Assembly (NCBI GenBank): GCA_917880885.1
Contig: OU862928.1
Coordinates: 5,723,721 to 5,787,720 of the forward strand
Direction: 5' to 3'
Source of the DNA: Limnephilus marmoratus
Lineage: Eukaryota > Arthropoda > Insecta > Trichoptera > Limnephilidae
DNA length: 64,000 nucleotides
Both the position numbers and the translations under genes were made by a program. The number at the start of each line of letters is the position of its first letter. Within the stretch, counting starts at the first letter, position 1. Shown in pieces: positions 12,373 to 21,908 of this stretch. The notes under the pieces were generated by a model. That model did no database searches and had not been told where the DNA came from. It saw nothing but the letters and a program-made list of their open reading frames with translations.

Positions 12373-12605
12373 TCAAGATGGTTTTCTGCATTTAGCTTTG
12401 GTATAGCCGTCAATTACCAGATACCAAGAACTTTCGAGCTTAGCTCCGTCGTCTCTGTTTATTTTAATAGGATTTTTATGAATTTCAATTACCTCTATAA
12501 GTTTTGGGTCTTCCCAGGACTTCAGAAACAAATCCAAAGTAATGGCTGGTTTCAAGTAAATGCTCGGCGATTGCCGATTTGTTAGGTCAAGTTACACGCT
12601 CGAAA
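12373..12605 (-). pseudogene. Penelope-like GIY-YIG endonuclease, C-terminal part
   Basis: Reading leftwards from 12605 the frame gives NKSAIAEHLLETSHYF, then after a frameshift LIEVIEIHKNPIKINRDDGA. The AIAEHLLETSHYF, EIHKN and NRD motifs match the C-terminal part of the Penelope-like GIY-YIG endonuclease, which nicks DNA for target-primed reverse transcription. A frameshift lies near 12515. The N-terminal half of the domain is at 13675-13809, so the LINE split this domain. The RT domain is absent, so this is a 5'-truncated, dead copy. Confidence 0.65.
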
Positions 12606-12610
12606 GGGTT

Positions 12611-12980
12611 CTTTTTTTTACATTAACTCCACACAGGAGGCCTTGAGGAAAAAAATTTCACTCAGGGCCTATGTCATCTGGGATGCTGTATGGAGGGTCT
12701 TTTTGAGGAGAGGAAGAAATGAACATTGGTCTTGAAGAGAACCATATTGTAGGAAGGAGGAAACACAGAGGCCGGCAAATCATTCCACAGCCGAGCTGTT
12801 GAACATAAGTTCGAGTCGAAGAAACGACCCGTTCTCATGTGACAAATATCAACCGTGTACAAATGTTGGGCACGCTTTTGGCGTGTTTCCGACTATTCAC
12901 CGATGCCGAAGGGATCAATGATGTTAGTTCCTCGCAGCATCTTCCATTGTAATACCTGTAGAACAAGGATAGCATTCCCG
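12611..12980 (-). pseudogene. LINE (Jockey/CR1-like) C-terminal fragment, downstream of the SINE
   Basis: On the minus strand the part next to the SINE reads SLFYRYYNGRCCEELTSLIP. After a frameshift it continues VDICHMRTGRFFDSN, ARLWNDLPASVF and FKTNVHFFLSSKR to a stop at 12674. This order is the C-terminal tail of many insect LINE polyproteins. The 3' end is CTCCTGTGTGGAG followed by TTAATGTAAAAAAAA (in reverse at 12611-12640). The same tail occurs on several other repeats in this window. It is the 3' half of one LINE cut in two by the SINE at 12991-13405. Confidence 0.75.
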
Positions 12981-12990
12981 ACCTTATTAT

Positions 12991-13405
12991 AACGACCTCT
13001 GTAGTCCAGTGGGTAAGACTCTTGACTCACAATCCGGAGGTCACGGGTTCGAACCCGGCATGCGCAAATAAATTTTATTTGATTGATTTGTGTTATTTCA
13101 CAATTAATTCGTTTAAAATAATATATAGTATATTTGCGGCATCTTCCTGAGTGGAAGATACTATCAGTATCGCCCTGGTGTAAGACCACCATTCAGAATT
13201 GAAACGTTGCTTAAAAATGGCTTTAGCCGTGTTTAGTGACCAGATCTGAATAGCCAGGTACTTCCCAACCTTCCTCTTCCCCACCTCCTTCCCCTCCCCA
13301 CTACCTTCAGCCTCACAACATACCCCAATTGGGGATGCCATAGTATCACTGGCTCCAGACGGGAGCAGTTGAGATTCTTGTGCGGTATTCACTGTAAAAA
13401 AAAAA
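12991..13405 (+). repeat. tRNA-derived SINE, copy 1
   Basis: A tRNA-like head at 12994-13061 has box A (TAGTCCAGTGG at 13002) and a perfect-looking box B (GGTTCGAACCC at 13046), the internal RNA polymerase III promoter. The anticodon loop reads CTCACAA, so the closest anticodon is CAC (valine). The body contains CTCAGTATCGCCYTGGTGTAAGACC-like sequence, a purine/pyrimidine-rich middle, CCCCAATTGGGGATG and CTCCAGACGGGAGCAG, and ends GTGCGGTATTCACTGTAAAA with a 13-A tail. Two more copies lie at 35456-35850 and 61248-61436. It sits inside a LINE, splitting RRRVG from LSLFYRYYNG. Confidence 0.8.
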
Positions 13406-13672
13406 AAAATTCCCACCCGACGCGACGCCTGTACTCTAAAGATTGCAATCCGTCTGTTAAGATGGGAGAATCTATCAAACGGACCGCCCGTTTCTGCACA
13501 GAGTCGAGGGTATTTTTCAGGTATTTTGGAGCTCCAGACCAGAGGTGGCTGCCAAATTCAACCGTGGGGCGCACTTGTGATTTGTACAGGGTTAGCAGTT
13601 GTGTACTATTAAAGTATCTGCGGGCCCTGTACAGTACGCTCAGTTTTTGGGAGTATATAGTTAATATATTGG
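13406..13672 (-). pseudogene. LINE RT C-terminal fragment, upstream of the SINE
   Basis: The minus-strand frame reads YRARRYFNSTQLLTLYKSQV, then FGSHLWSGAPKYL, LDSVQKRAVRLID and SLEYRRRVG. It then stops at the SINE insertion. This is the post-palm region that precedes the C-terminal tail in Jockey/CR1-like LINEs. It continues at 12980 and below. The 5' end fuses into the Penelope-like endonuclease at about 13672, so the LINE copy is 5'-truncated, as usual for target-primed insertion. Confidence 0.8.
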
Positions 13673-13809
13673 AGTTCTGATATCCTGTTGGAGATCGTCC
13701 GCTCTGTCTGGCCCACATTGACCTTGTCATATCCGGAACGGCTGAGTTTACATACTTCATCTGTTTCCAGAGGAAACTTGGTCTTTGCAGACCTCAGTAG
13801 GTCTTGCAT
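13673..13809 (-). pseudogene. Penelope-like GIY-YIG endonuclease, N-terminal part
   Basis: The minus frame reads MQDLLRSAKTKFPL, DEVCKLSRSGYDKV and NVGQTERTISNRISE. The EVCKL...V(N)VGQTER pattern is the GIY...YIG core of Penelope-like endonucleases, with GIY degenerated to EVC and YVG to NVG. The downstream half of the domain resumes at 12605 beyond the LINE insertion. Confidence 0.65.
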
Positions 13810-13907
13810 TTTGGTCGTTGGCTAAAGGAAGTTGAAGCTAAACGTTTTCTAAAAGAGGAGTTAGCGCAACACAGCATAACACCCCAAAAACAAATAAATA
13901 AAATAGG

Positions 13908-14702
13908 ATTATATTAATTAAAATTTAATATAAAGCGACTGATTTTCTAAAGAACTTCGAAAAATATGATGTTCAATATCAAACATTTGAGACTAGATTG
14001 ATATCTTGAACATATTCCGCCTTCAGTAAAATGTTCATACCATAAGTAAACCGCTTAGATTGATGACAGGATGACCACCTTCCACCTAATGAAACACGGT
14101 AGTTAGATTTGAACAGAAGGAATTTATTATTGTAAAACAAAAAACATGTAGGTACACTAAGCTTCCAATAACTGATCCTAGATGACGGTAGGGGTAACAT
14201 TTAAATTATTTTATCATCACATACTAATACCACCTAGCGCTTATTTTGGATCTACTAAAAAAACGGAATTTCAAAAACATTGCAAGAAATGTTTTTTCTT
14301 AACCCTTAATTACTCGCATGGGGTCAAAGCATTTTCGGATTAAAAAATGAAGCACTTGGCGCGGCCCGTTCCCCCCGCGCCCTCGCTAGCTTCATAATGC
14401 GCGTCTAAGTTTGTATTTTTGTGCGGGAGTGGAAGGTGCTGCGCTCTTGAGCGGTGACCCCGTGCGAGTAATTATGTTACTTTACAAAGTACCAACAAAA
14501 TGCAAGAAATGTACAAGATTTGTGTGCAATGATCGCTCTGAAATATACTGTCAACAGTGTAACAAGAGTGATTCGGAGAGTTCCTAAAACAAACGAGTAT
14601 TAACTATGATCTCAGTATATTATCTAAGTACAAATTGTTAATTATTGATAATTATTTTAGTTCAACTTGTTTTTGTATAATTAGTTAGTAATTCATGTTA
14701 GA
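13908..14702. other. Intron sequence, no gene
   Basis: AT-rich intronic DNA without recognised features, apart from a short GC-richer patch at about 14350-14460. The phrase GGGGTCA...GTGCGAGTAATTA near 14320-14475 recurs in inverted form at 15050-15115, so an older element may bracket this MITE region. Confidence 0.35.
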
Positions 14703-14930
14703 GAACGTACCCATACTACGTGACACGTTTGGGGGGGGGTCTTCAAAATGTCACGCTCCATACAAATGAGCCGTGGGTTGCTTAGGATTTTGGTCACCAG
14801 GGGGGGGGGGAGGGGGGGAGGGGGGTAGGGGGGAGGGGTGGAGGGGGGGGAAGGGGGAGGGGGGAGGGGGGGGGAATGGGGGGGGGGGTTAAAAATTGCA
14901 AAAAGTTGGTCACGTAGTATGGGTACGTTC
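14703..14930. mobile_element. MITE with 22-bp terminal inverted repeats and G-rich core
   Basis: The left end (14703-14724) begins GAACGTACCCATACTACGTG and the right end (14909-14930) is its exact reverse complement. The 228-bp element codes for nothing. Its core at 14800-14890 is almost pure G with single A/T breaks. The target duplication is not clear. Confidence 0.85.
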
Positions 14931-15256
14931 CCTTGACGTACCCTTACTTATAGATATTATAGAATAAACATAGCACTTTAATAATAAAAAAGTTTCATTT
15001 ACTTATAATATATATTTCAATATATATTAAAAACTATTCATACTATTTGGGGTCATCTGTGACCCCATGCGAGCAGTTATGTAATGTTCTTTGTGCGAGT
15101 AATTAAGGGTTTAAATAATTAAATTACCGCCACTACAAATGTGAAAAAGAAAAGACTACTTCAAAATAATATATATTTTTTTAGTTTTCAGTATACTTTT
15201 TTACGTTTGTAAATGTGTTGTTGAAATATTATAACCAGATTTATCTTTCGTTTCAG
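14931..15256. other. End of host intron
   Basis: AT-rich intron ending in the acceptor TTTCGTTTCAG. No other feature. Confidence 0.4.
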
Positions 15257-15355
15257 GGTATTATATCAAAAACAGCAGAACACCAGGATAATTCAGGATG
15301 GTTTGTTGTAATTTACTTGATGATTCTACAGATGATTGTCTTTGTATCTACATAG
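15257..15355 (+). CDS. Host gene, last coding exon with hydrophobic C-terminus
   Basis: This 99-nt exon (32 codons plus TAG) starts after acceptor TTTCGTTTCAG and is phase 0, matching the exon that ends at 11832. It encodes GIISKTAEHQDNSG then WFVVIYLMILQMIVFVST and stops. The last 18 residues are almost wholly hydrophobic, so they probably form a C-terminal transmembrane anchor with no cytosolic or lumenal tail. Good splice signals, matching phase, and a sensible stop support a real exon. Family not recognised; alternatives are a last helix of a multi-pass protein. Confidence 0.7.
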   Translation, partial: GIISKTAEHQDNSGWFVVIYLMILQMIVFVST

Positions 15356-15965
15356 GTAGGTGCTATTTTGTTATATTTTTCAGTGATTCAAATTATGATT
15401 CAAAATTGTTCTTAAAAAAAAGAAGCTTACTTTAATTGAAACTTAAAAATGTGTTACACTCTAAAACCCCAGCCACCAGTGTAATAATTTTTCGAATGAA
15501 AAAAATCTTAATATATAAAACAAAGTCGGGTTAGTTACACTATTTATAACTCGAGATCGGCTAGACTGATTTTGATGATCTTTGATTTGTTGGATTTGTC
15601 TTCGCCCCGGATAACAGAATAACTAATAAAACATCCCAAAAATTCAAGAAAAAGAAAGTTATGAAGAAAATTAATTTTTTTCATACATTTTGTTGAGAAC
15701 GAATTCTCATATTTTGAAAGAACTGCAGCAATATTGTGATAGGTATAATATTTAACTGTTCGTGAATTCAAAAAATTCAAAAACGTCAAATGTCAATGCG
15801 CTGATTGTTTCGCTTTTGTTCTTAATCATATAAACCTGCCCGTCTTTCTTACACACTAAATGTCAATAGTCGAAAATGAGACAAACGGTGAACGTATGTC
15901 TCTGCACCCCTCCAAAGGAAAATACCTACATAATAATAAATCTCTGAAATGAAACGCATTTTTTT
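15356..15965. other. Presumed 3' UTR and downstream DNA
   Basis: Follows the TAG of the host gene. AT-rich with no other coding evidence. No canonical AATAAA was found close to the stop, so the 3' end is not placed. Confidence 0.35.
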
Positions 15966-16505
15966 TTACATAAGCTCCACTCAGGACCAATATCATCTTA
16001 GGGGATGCTGTGTGGAGGATCTTTTTAAGGAAGGGTAGGATAGGAAATTCTGGGAAGGAAAAAGGCATGAGGGGTGGTTAGGAATCTGGAGGTTAGTGTA
16101 TCCGGGCGTGAATCCATCTCTCCAACTGCGGTGCAAGGCCATTGCCTTGACCGGAATTAACCTTTTACCTTGACCTTTCCGAACTCTTGAAAGAAATTAA
16201 CTAAAAATTAAGTAATTAATTAAAAATTAACCTTTTACCTTGACCCTTTCGACCCATTGGTCGAGAGAATCCGGCTGGAAGGTCAAAAGGCCTCCCTCAA
16301 CCAGTCTCTCTCGATCCTGCCCGCCACGCAGCAGATGGGCAGACGCATCCGCCGTCAAGACCAGTCACCCCATGAACCCGGGCATCCCTGCTAAATCACC
16401 AAACGTAGCGAACCACTTGGGGTGACCTACGGTAGAGGTGTTGGTTATCCAATAAATGGTTCCCGGGGCGGCGGCACCCGTACCCGCTTCCTTTCAAAAA
16501 TTCCC
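15966..16505 (-). repeat. Dispersed repeat R-A, copy 1, with LINE-type tail
   Basis: In reverse it starts GGGTACGGGTGCCGCC and CCCCGGGAACC, then ATTTATTGGATAACCAACAC and GTTCGCTACGTTTGGTGATT, then CCCGGGTTCATGGGGTGA. It ends in the tail CCACACAGCATCCCC...GATGA then GTGGAGCTTATGTAAAAAA at 15966-16030. Copies lie at 23390-23580 (+), 25797-26150 (+) and 35155-35372 (-). A 25-bp direct repeat (ATTAACCTTTTACCTTGACC) occurs at about 16156 and 16226 within the copy. Confidence 0.7.
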
Positions 16506-16654
16506 GTAAGTAAGTGGAAAAGTAAGAAAATCACAAAAAATATAAATCCGTACACAACGCCATCTCTGATACTGACAAAAACAAAAAACGGACAGTTGGG
16601 CATCGATAATAATTGCTTAATTGTGTAATTTTTAACTTAATTCAACAGTTATTG

Positions 16655-16700
16655 ATTCTGAGGCGGTACGAAGTTCGTCGGGTCAGCTAGTATATATATA
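16655..16700 (-). repeat. Head of ACTAGCTGACCC repeat family
   Basis: In reverse it reads ACTAGCTGACCCGACGAACT, the same head as at 16996 and 26492. Only the head is clearly recognisable. Confidence 0.5.
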
Positions 16701-16898
16701 AAGTACGATCAGATAAATGTAAAACGTGTTAAATTTGTAAAGGCGAACAAAGAAAATCTCCACCTGCACATACATAACAACAATTTTTTTAATTTATTTC
16801 TTATTTGTCCGTAAGACGTGCTGATTTTGACCGATTTAAAAATGATAAATGATATGAGTTTGACTTTGGAAAACACCACTATTTAATTAAAATTATCA

Positions 16899-16931
16899 AC
16901 ACGTTTCGAAACCAACAGTTTCTTCGTCAGG
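16899..16931 (-). other. Weak hammerhead-like core motif
   Basis: In reverse the strand reads CTGACGA, then a 5-bp helix GAAAC/GTTTC with a short loop, then CGAAAC. This has the CUGANGA and GAAA boxes of a hammerhead ribozyme in the right order. Stem III and the cleavage triplet are not convincing. No Penelope-type endonuclease is seen nearby. Confidence 0.3.
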
Positions 16932-16995
16932 ATAAAATTAGTAGCTGAATCAAATTATATTAATAACCTTTAGTAATATTTTTATTAAAATTAAT

Positions 16996-17180
16996 ACTAG
17001 CTGACCCAGCCACGCGCTGCTGTGGTTAAGGAAACACAACGCCATCTACTGGATGGTAACCCAACCTTTTAACTCACACCGCCATCTGTTAATTTGCATT
17101 CAAAATCTAATCGATCGGTCGCTCTATTTATATTATTAAAGCGAGTTCCCGGTATGCGTTGCTATTCCACTTAATAAAGA
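16996..17180 (+). repeat. ACTAGCTGACCC repeat family, second copy (head)
   Basis: It starts ACTAGCTGACCCAGCCACGC then GCTGCTGTGG, closely matching 26492. The body has AACGCCATCTACTGGATGGT and then diverges. It belongs to the R-C dispersed family. Confidence 0.5.
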
Positions 17181-17399
17181 AATTGCTTCTCCCTGTGTTT
17201 AGTTCTGAAGCAGCTTAAAAACGAAACCCATGTTCCCAAGTCCTTCATCGTTTTTTTTTTCTTTTGTCTTCCGCCTTTCCTTAAAAGTCCCTACTTAGTT
17301 ACTACAAAGAAGAGGTAGGCGTTTTCTACCTACATGGAATACAAACATTAAAATTGTTGCGAACTCCTGCATCTCATTGACTTTAAGGTACCAACTCGA

Positions 17400-17965
17400 G
17401 CGACAAGGCAAAACATATTATTCTGCAACAATAATTCTCTAACTAACTACTTACACATGCAACAATTTCTCGATTACACACACTAGGGAACAAATTCACC
17501 TCAAATATCGATGTATTCAATACAAGTTTACCGTTGCTCAAGAAATGTCTGAACAATATTTTTATGTAGAATATTTTGACATCTAAGGAGCATCACATAG
17601 ACGTAGGGTCTATTGCATATATTTGTGCATTTCTATATTAATCTACAATGTAAAAACTTGTTAGCGTTTTCTTTTTATGTATCTTGCATTTTGTCATGTA
17701 TTATTCATCACATTTAACAGTCACCTTACATACTAACTAGTTTATTTCTATGCCATTTACAACTTAGAAACTTTCTCTTTTATTGTAATGCACTATCTTT
17801 CCTTAAATTCATCTGTATACCTACCTTTCATATGATATATTTTTATAGTTTATCTTTTCTTATTTAAAAAAAAACTGTCTCTGTATTATAAACTTGTCAT
17901 GTAAAAGCCCATCAGGGCGTTGAAAATTAATAAATAAAAAATAAAAAAAAAATAAATATCGCACA
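17400..17965 (+). repeat. Probable LINE 3' end with A-rich tail
   Basis: The segment ends GCCCATCAGGGCGTTGAAAA then TTAATAAATAAAAAATAAAAA at 17910-17960, which is a typical Jockey/CR1 3' tail with short hairpin GCCC...GGGC and AATA-type repeats. No coding part is preserved, and the left limit is uncertain. Confidence 0.45.
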
Positions 17966-18621
17966 AAACTCTAAGATTTTTTACATCAATGAGTTGAAAA
18001 ATCGCAGTGATATCGATCTCATCTTGCTTTCGAAATCTCGCGAATTAATCATAAAATACTTATCAATATAACCCCTGTAATTGTATAGTGTCGGTAATTG
18101 TGACCTATAGTTAAGCTGTATCGTGGAGCGCAGCCAGCATCAAAATCGGCCAGAAACAGCGGATGAACCCATCAAAAGGTAGGGACTTTTTCCTTCCCAT
18201 TGACAAATCTCGTGATTGAGGTTAAAAAACGCAGTCAATTGTCTTGATTCATAAAAAATATACTTATAGTCCACCATCTCTCTCGTGTTACGATATTGTT
18301 CGTGACACCCTGCGTCCTTTCCCATTCGTCCCGAGTTCCCCATTCCCCTTCCGAGTTCCATTCCCCTCTCCCGAGTTCCCCTCCCTCCTTCCAGGTTCCC
18401 CCCCACTTCACACATTCCATTCATTCAGTCCCGGTTCGTCCAGTTTTCAAACAGCTCGCGTGCCACCTACAACATTTTTTTATACAAATTGCATAATGCC
18501 AGAGCTCACCAGTATATATAGAAACCTTCGCGGGGATGCACACGTCAAATCCCCAAAGATTGAATAAAATAGGTAAAGTCTTTCTGAAGATGCGCGTACA
18601 TACATTTAGGCGATGAATTTT
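17966..18621. other. No gene; pyrimidine-rich degenerate repeat
   Basis: At about 18339-18405 a roughly 20-bp degenerate tandem unit CCGAGTTCCCCATTCCCCTT is repeated about three times. Open frames on both strands here are a product of that skewed repeat. The rest shows no feature. Confidence 0.5.
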
Positions 18622-19022
18622 TATTTATACAAGGTGTCCGGAAACTCGTAGTACAAGCGGGAAACTGGAGAATCTACATCACATTTGGAGTCGATTTTGT
18701 GGTTTAACTTTTTTTGATTTGAGCTTTCGTTTTCGAGTAAATCGGGTCCGAAGTTGGAATTTTTTTGGTTAAATTTGAAAAAAATTTTCACTAGGGGGTT
18801 GATTTCAGCTGTGTAATGTCTTATAAAATGCAACGAAGCGTAAACCGGGCTCAAAAAATTTTTTAACCCTTTAGTTGCCGAAAAAATGGAAAAATAGAAA
18901 AAAAATAATATTAAAATCGAAATGCTTAGATCGAAAAAAATAAGTTTTTTGGGTTCTCTACGTGATGTAGATTCACCAGTTTCCCGCTTGTACTACGAGT
19001 TTCCGGACACGTTGTATAAATA
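18622..19022. mobile_element. 401-bp MITE with 61-bp terminal inverted repeats
   Basis: The left end (18622-18682) starts TATTTATACAAGGTGTCCGG and AAACTCGTAGTACAAGCGGG; the right end (18962-19022) is its reverse complement with about two mismatches. The inside is AT-rich and non-coding. The GGTGTCCGGAAAC start is reminiscent of Tc1/mariner-related MITEs, but superfamily is not proven. Confidence 0.85.
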
Positions 19023-20231
19023 GATCGATTGCATTTTTCCTTTGAAGGGGTGCAGACATACTTTCACTGTTTGCCCCATTTTCGACTGTTGACATTTAAG
19101 GTCTATGCCCACTACACCGTTCCATACCATGACCGTAACCGTAGCGGCCCATGCAAAAAAATATTCTTTGTATCGATCAGTATGAAACGCTGCCCACTAC
19201 CCCGTCGCGTCACCGACCAACACGGTCACGTACCATGACCGGACTGACGGCGAATGACAATATTTTGCAGGTGCTGGTCCGCTCTATGCATGGCACGCGA
19301 CGGTGTTATGCCTCATCCGCACGTTTGCCACTTGCCGCAAACTCCAAATCTCTACAAACGTTTGGCTTGATTTCGGAATTCAAACGTGGCCATCCACACG
19401 CTTACGAGTGCATTAGTTTGTTCTGAATAGGCAAGCATGACGGACGTCGAGGTTGTTGCATCGGCCATAACATTTGGCTTAAGATGAAGCTATTGTAAAT
19501 AATGCAAAATCATACAAAATTGTATGTTTTTGTTTTGAAAATTGGATCGCTTAAAAGTATTATAGAAGCTTCTATTAAATACTGCGTGTAGAACATATCT
19601 TGGCCCTAAAAAATACTGGTCAGTTTTTTTTTAGTCTTTTAATAAGCCTATAAAAAAATAAAATTTAATGTCGGTAAAAAGTCCAAATTCTCCTATTTAT
19701 AAACCCCTTTTCGAATATGGTTTTATTGTTTAATGCAGCAAATTCAGTTTCTTTTATAATAATCGCTAAAAAAATTGATATTTACGCCCGAAGTTCACAA
19801 AATAAAATAAAATATCCATTTTCGCGTTGTTATTTTACAATACGGCCGGCAGTAGACGAATTTGGATTTTCAAAGTGAACTCTATGCCGTCCACCGAAGG
19901 GCTACATAACTAGTCACGCCCGTTTTTTTTTTATCTGTTCGCCCCTAAACGTTAGGCTCCGCGTCGCTTTGTTCCGTGAAATCAATTTTAAAATTCTGTT
20001 TTAATACAATTAAAAAATGTGAAAAAAATGAGTTAATGTTTTTACAGGCCTTTACGAAATCAACCTGAAAAAAAAATCTCAAATACCTTTTCCAACCTTT
20101 CCAAAGGCTTTTTTCTCGAGTATTTTTAAACTCCTCCCACAAAAGGGCGTAAATTCTTCGATTTTTGCTTGGACTATATAGGATCGCCTTAAGTTATTTT
20201 TATTATAAATACAAGAAAATAAGTGGAAGTA

Positions 20232-21168
20232 GTCCAGTAAACGAATGGTCCAAAAGGAGGTGTAGAGTGCGTGAGCAGGAACCTAAGCGATTTTTTCAGG
20301 ACTTGTTTAGGGTGCTTAGGGTGTGAACATACTAAAAGTCCTGACGTCTAGGTGGTGAGCTAGGGGGGGGAGGGGGGGGGGGAAGGTCCCGATTTTCGGG
20401 TTTCCGTTTATATCTCAAAAACGGTGCGTCGCAGAGGAAAACTTTTTTAGAATAAGTAAAAGCTCATAAAATTATCTACAACTTTTATTCTATACGTAAT
20501 TTTGAAAATCCCAGCCGTTTTTGAGTTATACGCTCCACAAATGTCAATATTTTCGAAAAAATCATTTTACCTCACATTTTTCATCAAACATTCCTTCATA
20601 TCGTCTAAAATATTCATCCAAGAAAGAAATTCACTTGAAAAAAGTTGTAAATAATTTAAGTGCCTTTTAGAATATATATACATATGTAAATAAACCTCCA
20701 ACCAGTAAATATTTACAGCAATTTTAAGTTTTTTCGTAAAATGTCATTTTCAGAAAGAGCTGTTTTTTCTTACCAAATTATTAAGACGGGTTTTTGTTCA
20801 TGGGAAATTCCTTATTAATTTTTGCACGCAAGAAAGCAGGTAAGTTGTTCTCGAACAGATGATTAGTGGAATTCATTTTATAATCATTATTATTGTGATG
20901 GGTGATTAGGTTAGTCGTCGGAGATGCTACAATAACGTGTTACGATGCTGTTCGAGTTGGTGAAAAGGCAATGAATGCGATAGTGGGCTTGACATTCTCA
21001 GACATCAAGTTGTCCCGCAAAGTTCGGGCATTCCCAATGTCTTCTGTCAGCTCGTCGATAAAAATTCACCATGAAAAGGTTGCAGTTGACCCAACATTGC
21101 TGTTTCAGCGGATGTGTATAAGCAAACGATCAGATGAGGATTTGATGAAATTCTTTGAATATGAGTTG
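20232..21168 (+). repeat. Left arm of 2.2-kb inverted duplication
   Basis: This arm is the reverse complement of about 21497-22421, with centre of symmetry near 21331. Shared landmarks include the outer CGCTTAGGTTCCTGCTCACG (seen in reverse on the left), a G-run/C-run, CGTATAACTCAAAAACGGCT and the coding exons. The arms differ by scattered substitutions and small indels. A single-copy centre of roughly 330 bp separates them. Confidence 0.85.
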
Positions 21169-21375
21169 GCCCTATTTCCCTTGGCACTGTTCTCAATAAC
21201 ATCATGTTACACTTTCAACTTTATATGGATTTACGTTATCATATCCTTTTTGGACGTGAGGGTCCTGGCAAGCGTTGTTCATCCATGGCATCGTCATTCT
21301 CAGTGGTGGATGGTTCTTGCTGAAAGGGCTCTACGTCGTTTTCATCGTCGTCCTCGGCAACAGGCACGCTATTGA
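20754..21375 (+). pseudogene. Inverted-duplicated gene fragment, left copy (two exons)
   Basis: Exon 20754-20839 follows acceptor TCATTTTCAG and ends at donor GTAAGT. A 70-bp intron follows, and exon 20910 onward joins in frame. The product reads FLTKLLRRVFVHGKF, then SRLVVGDATITCYDAVRV, MNAIVGLTFSDIKLSRKVR, PTLLFQRMCISKRS and FEYELALFPLALF. After about 21190 the frame runs through the junction into antisense sequence of the other copy and means nothing. This resembles an uncharacterised multicopy arthropod protein family, in which the DPTLLFQR and YELAxxPLALF motifs recur. Function unknown. Retention of the intron shows the duplication was made at DNA level. Confidence 0.6.
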
Positions 21376-21908
21376 AGCACCTCCCTTGGCAGTGAAAGCA
21401 CGCTGCAGAACAGGTCAGCCTTGCTTTTCGGCATCCACATTTGCCAATTGCACAATCCTTGGTGCAGCGGCAAAATATCATTTTCAGAAGGACCAACTCA
21501 TACTCAAAGAATTTCATCAAATCCTCATTTGATCGTTTGCTTATACACATCCGCTGAAACAGCAATGTTGGGTCAACTGTAACCTTTTCATCGTGATTTT
21601 TTATCGACGAGCTGACAGAAGACATTAGGAATGACCGAACTTTGCGGGACAACTTGATGTCTGAGAATATCAAGCCCACTATCGCATTCATTGCCTTTTC
21701 AACAACTCGAACAGCATCGTAGCACGTTATTGTAGCATCTCCGACGACTAACCTAATCACCCATCACAATAATAATGATTATAAAATGAATTCCACTAAT
21801 CATCTGTTTCGAGAACAACTTACCTGCTTTCTTGCGTGCAAAAATTAATAAGGAATTTCCCATGAACAAAAAACCCGTCTTAATAATTTGGTAAGAAAAA
21901 ACAGCTCT
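21239..21908 (-). pseudogene. Inverted-duplicated gene fragment, right copy with CXC-like cysteine cluster
   Basis: The mirror copy begins at the exon corresponding to 21908-21823, then the intron (21822-21753), then a frame running down to 21239. After FEYELVL it jumps directly to LKMIFCRCTKDCAIGKCGCR and LTCSAACFHCQGRC, followed by an acidic, proline-rich tail DDDENDVEPF...GPSRPKRI. The cysteine cluster resembles CXC (tesmin/TSO1-like) zinc-binding motifs often found at the C-terminus of this protein type. The PLALF segment present in the left copy is missing here, so the copy carries an internal deletion between ELVL and LKMIFC. It is probably a fragment: no clear upstream start. Confidence 0.6.

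Larger units (their letters stand above)
12158..13907 (-). mobile_element. Penelope-like element, copy A, interrupted by LINE and SINE
   Basis: Minus-strand remnants of the GIY-YIG endonuclease that defines Penelope-like elements lie at both sides of an inserted LINE. The outer segments 12158-12330 and 13815-13907 are related to each other in inverted orientation and to copies B (30978-31205) and C (58625-59229). The direct repeat ATTATATT at 12150-12157 and 13908-13915 is a candidate target-site duplication, though AT-rich. The terminal segment contains GGGGTGTTATG...TTGCGCT and, in reverse, a hammerhead-like core that is degenerate in this copy (CTCATGA). Confidence 0.7.
11833..15256 (+). 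other. Host intron (3424 bp) filled with nested transposons
   Basis: Donor GTAATT at 11833 and acceptor TTTCGTTTCAG at 15256 bound a phase-0 intron. It contains a Penelope-like element (12158-13907) with LINE and SINE inside it, and a MITE at 14703-14930. All are in non-coding sequence, consistent with tolerance in an intron. Confidence 0.6.

Noticed and set aside
13002..13061. Functional tRNA gene
   Set aside because: A tRNA-like fold with A and B boxes is present, but the stems have mismatches and the unit continues into a 350-bp body with two sister copies; it is a SINE head.
18140..18567. Pairs of proline- and glycine-rich frames
   Set aside because: They come from a degenerate CCGAGTTCC repeat; no conserved domain.
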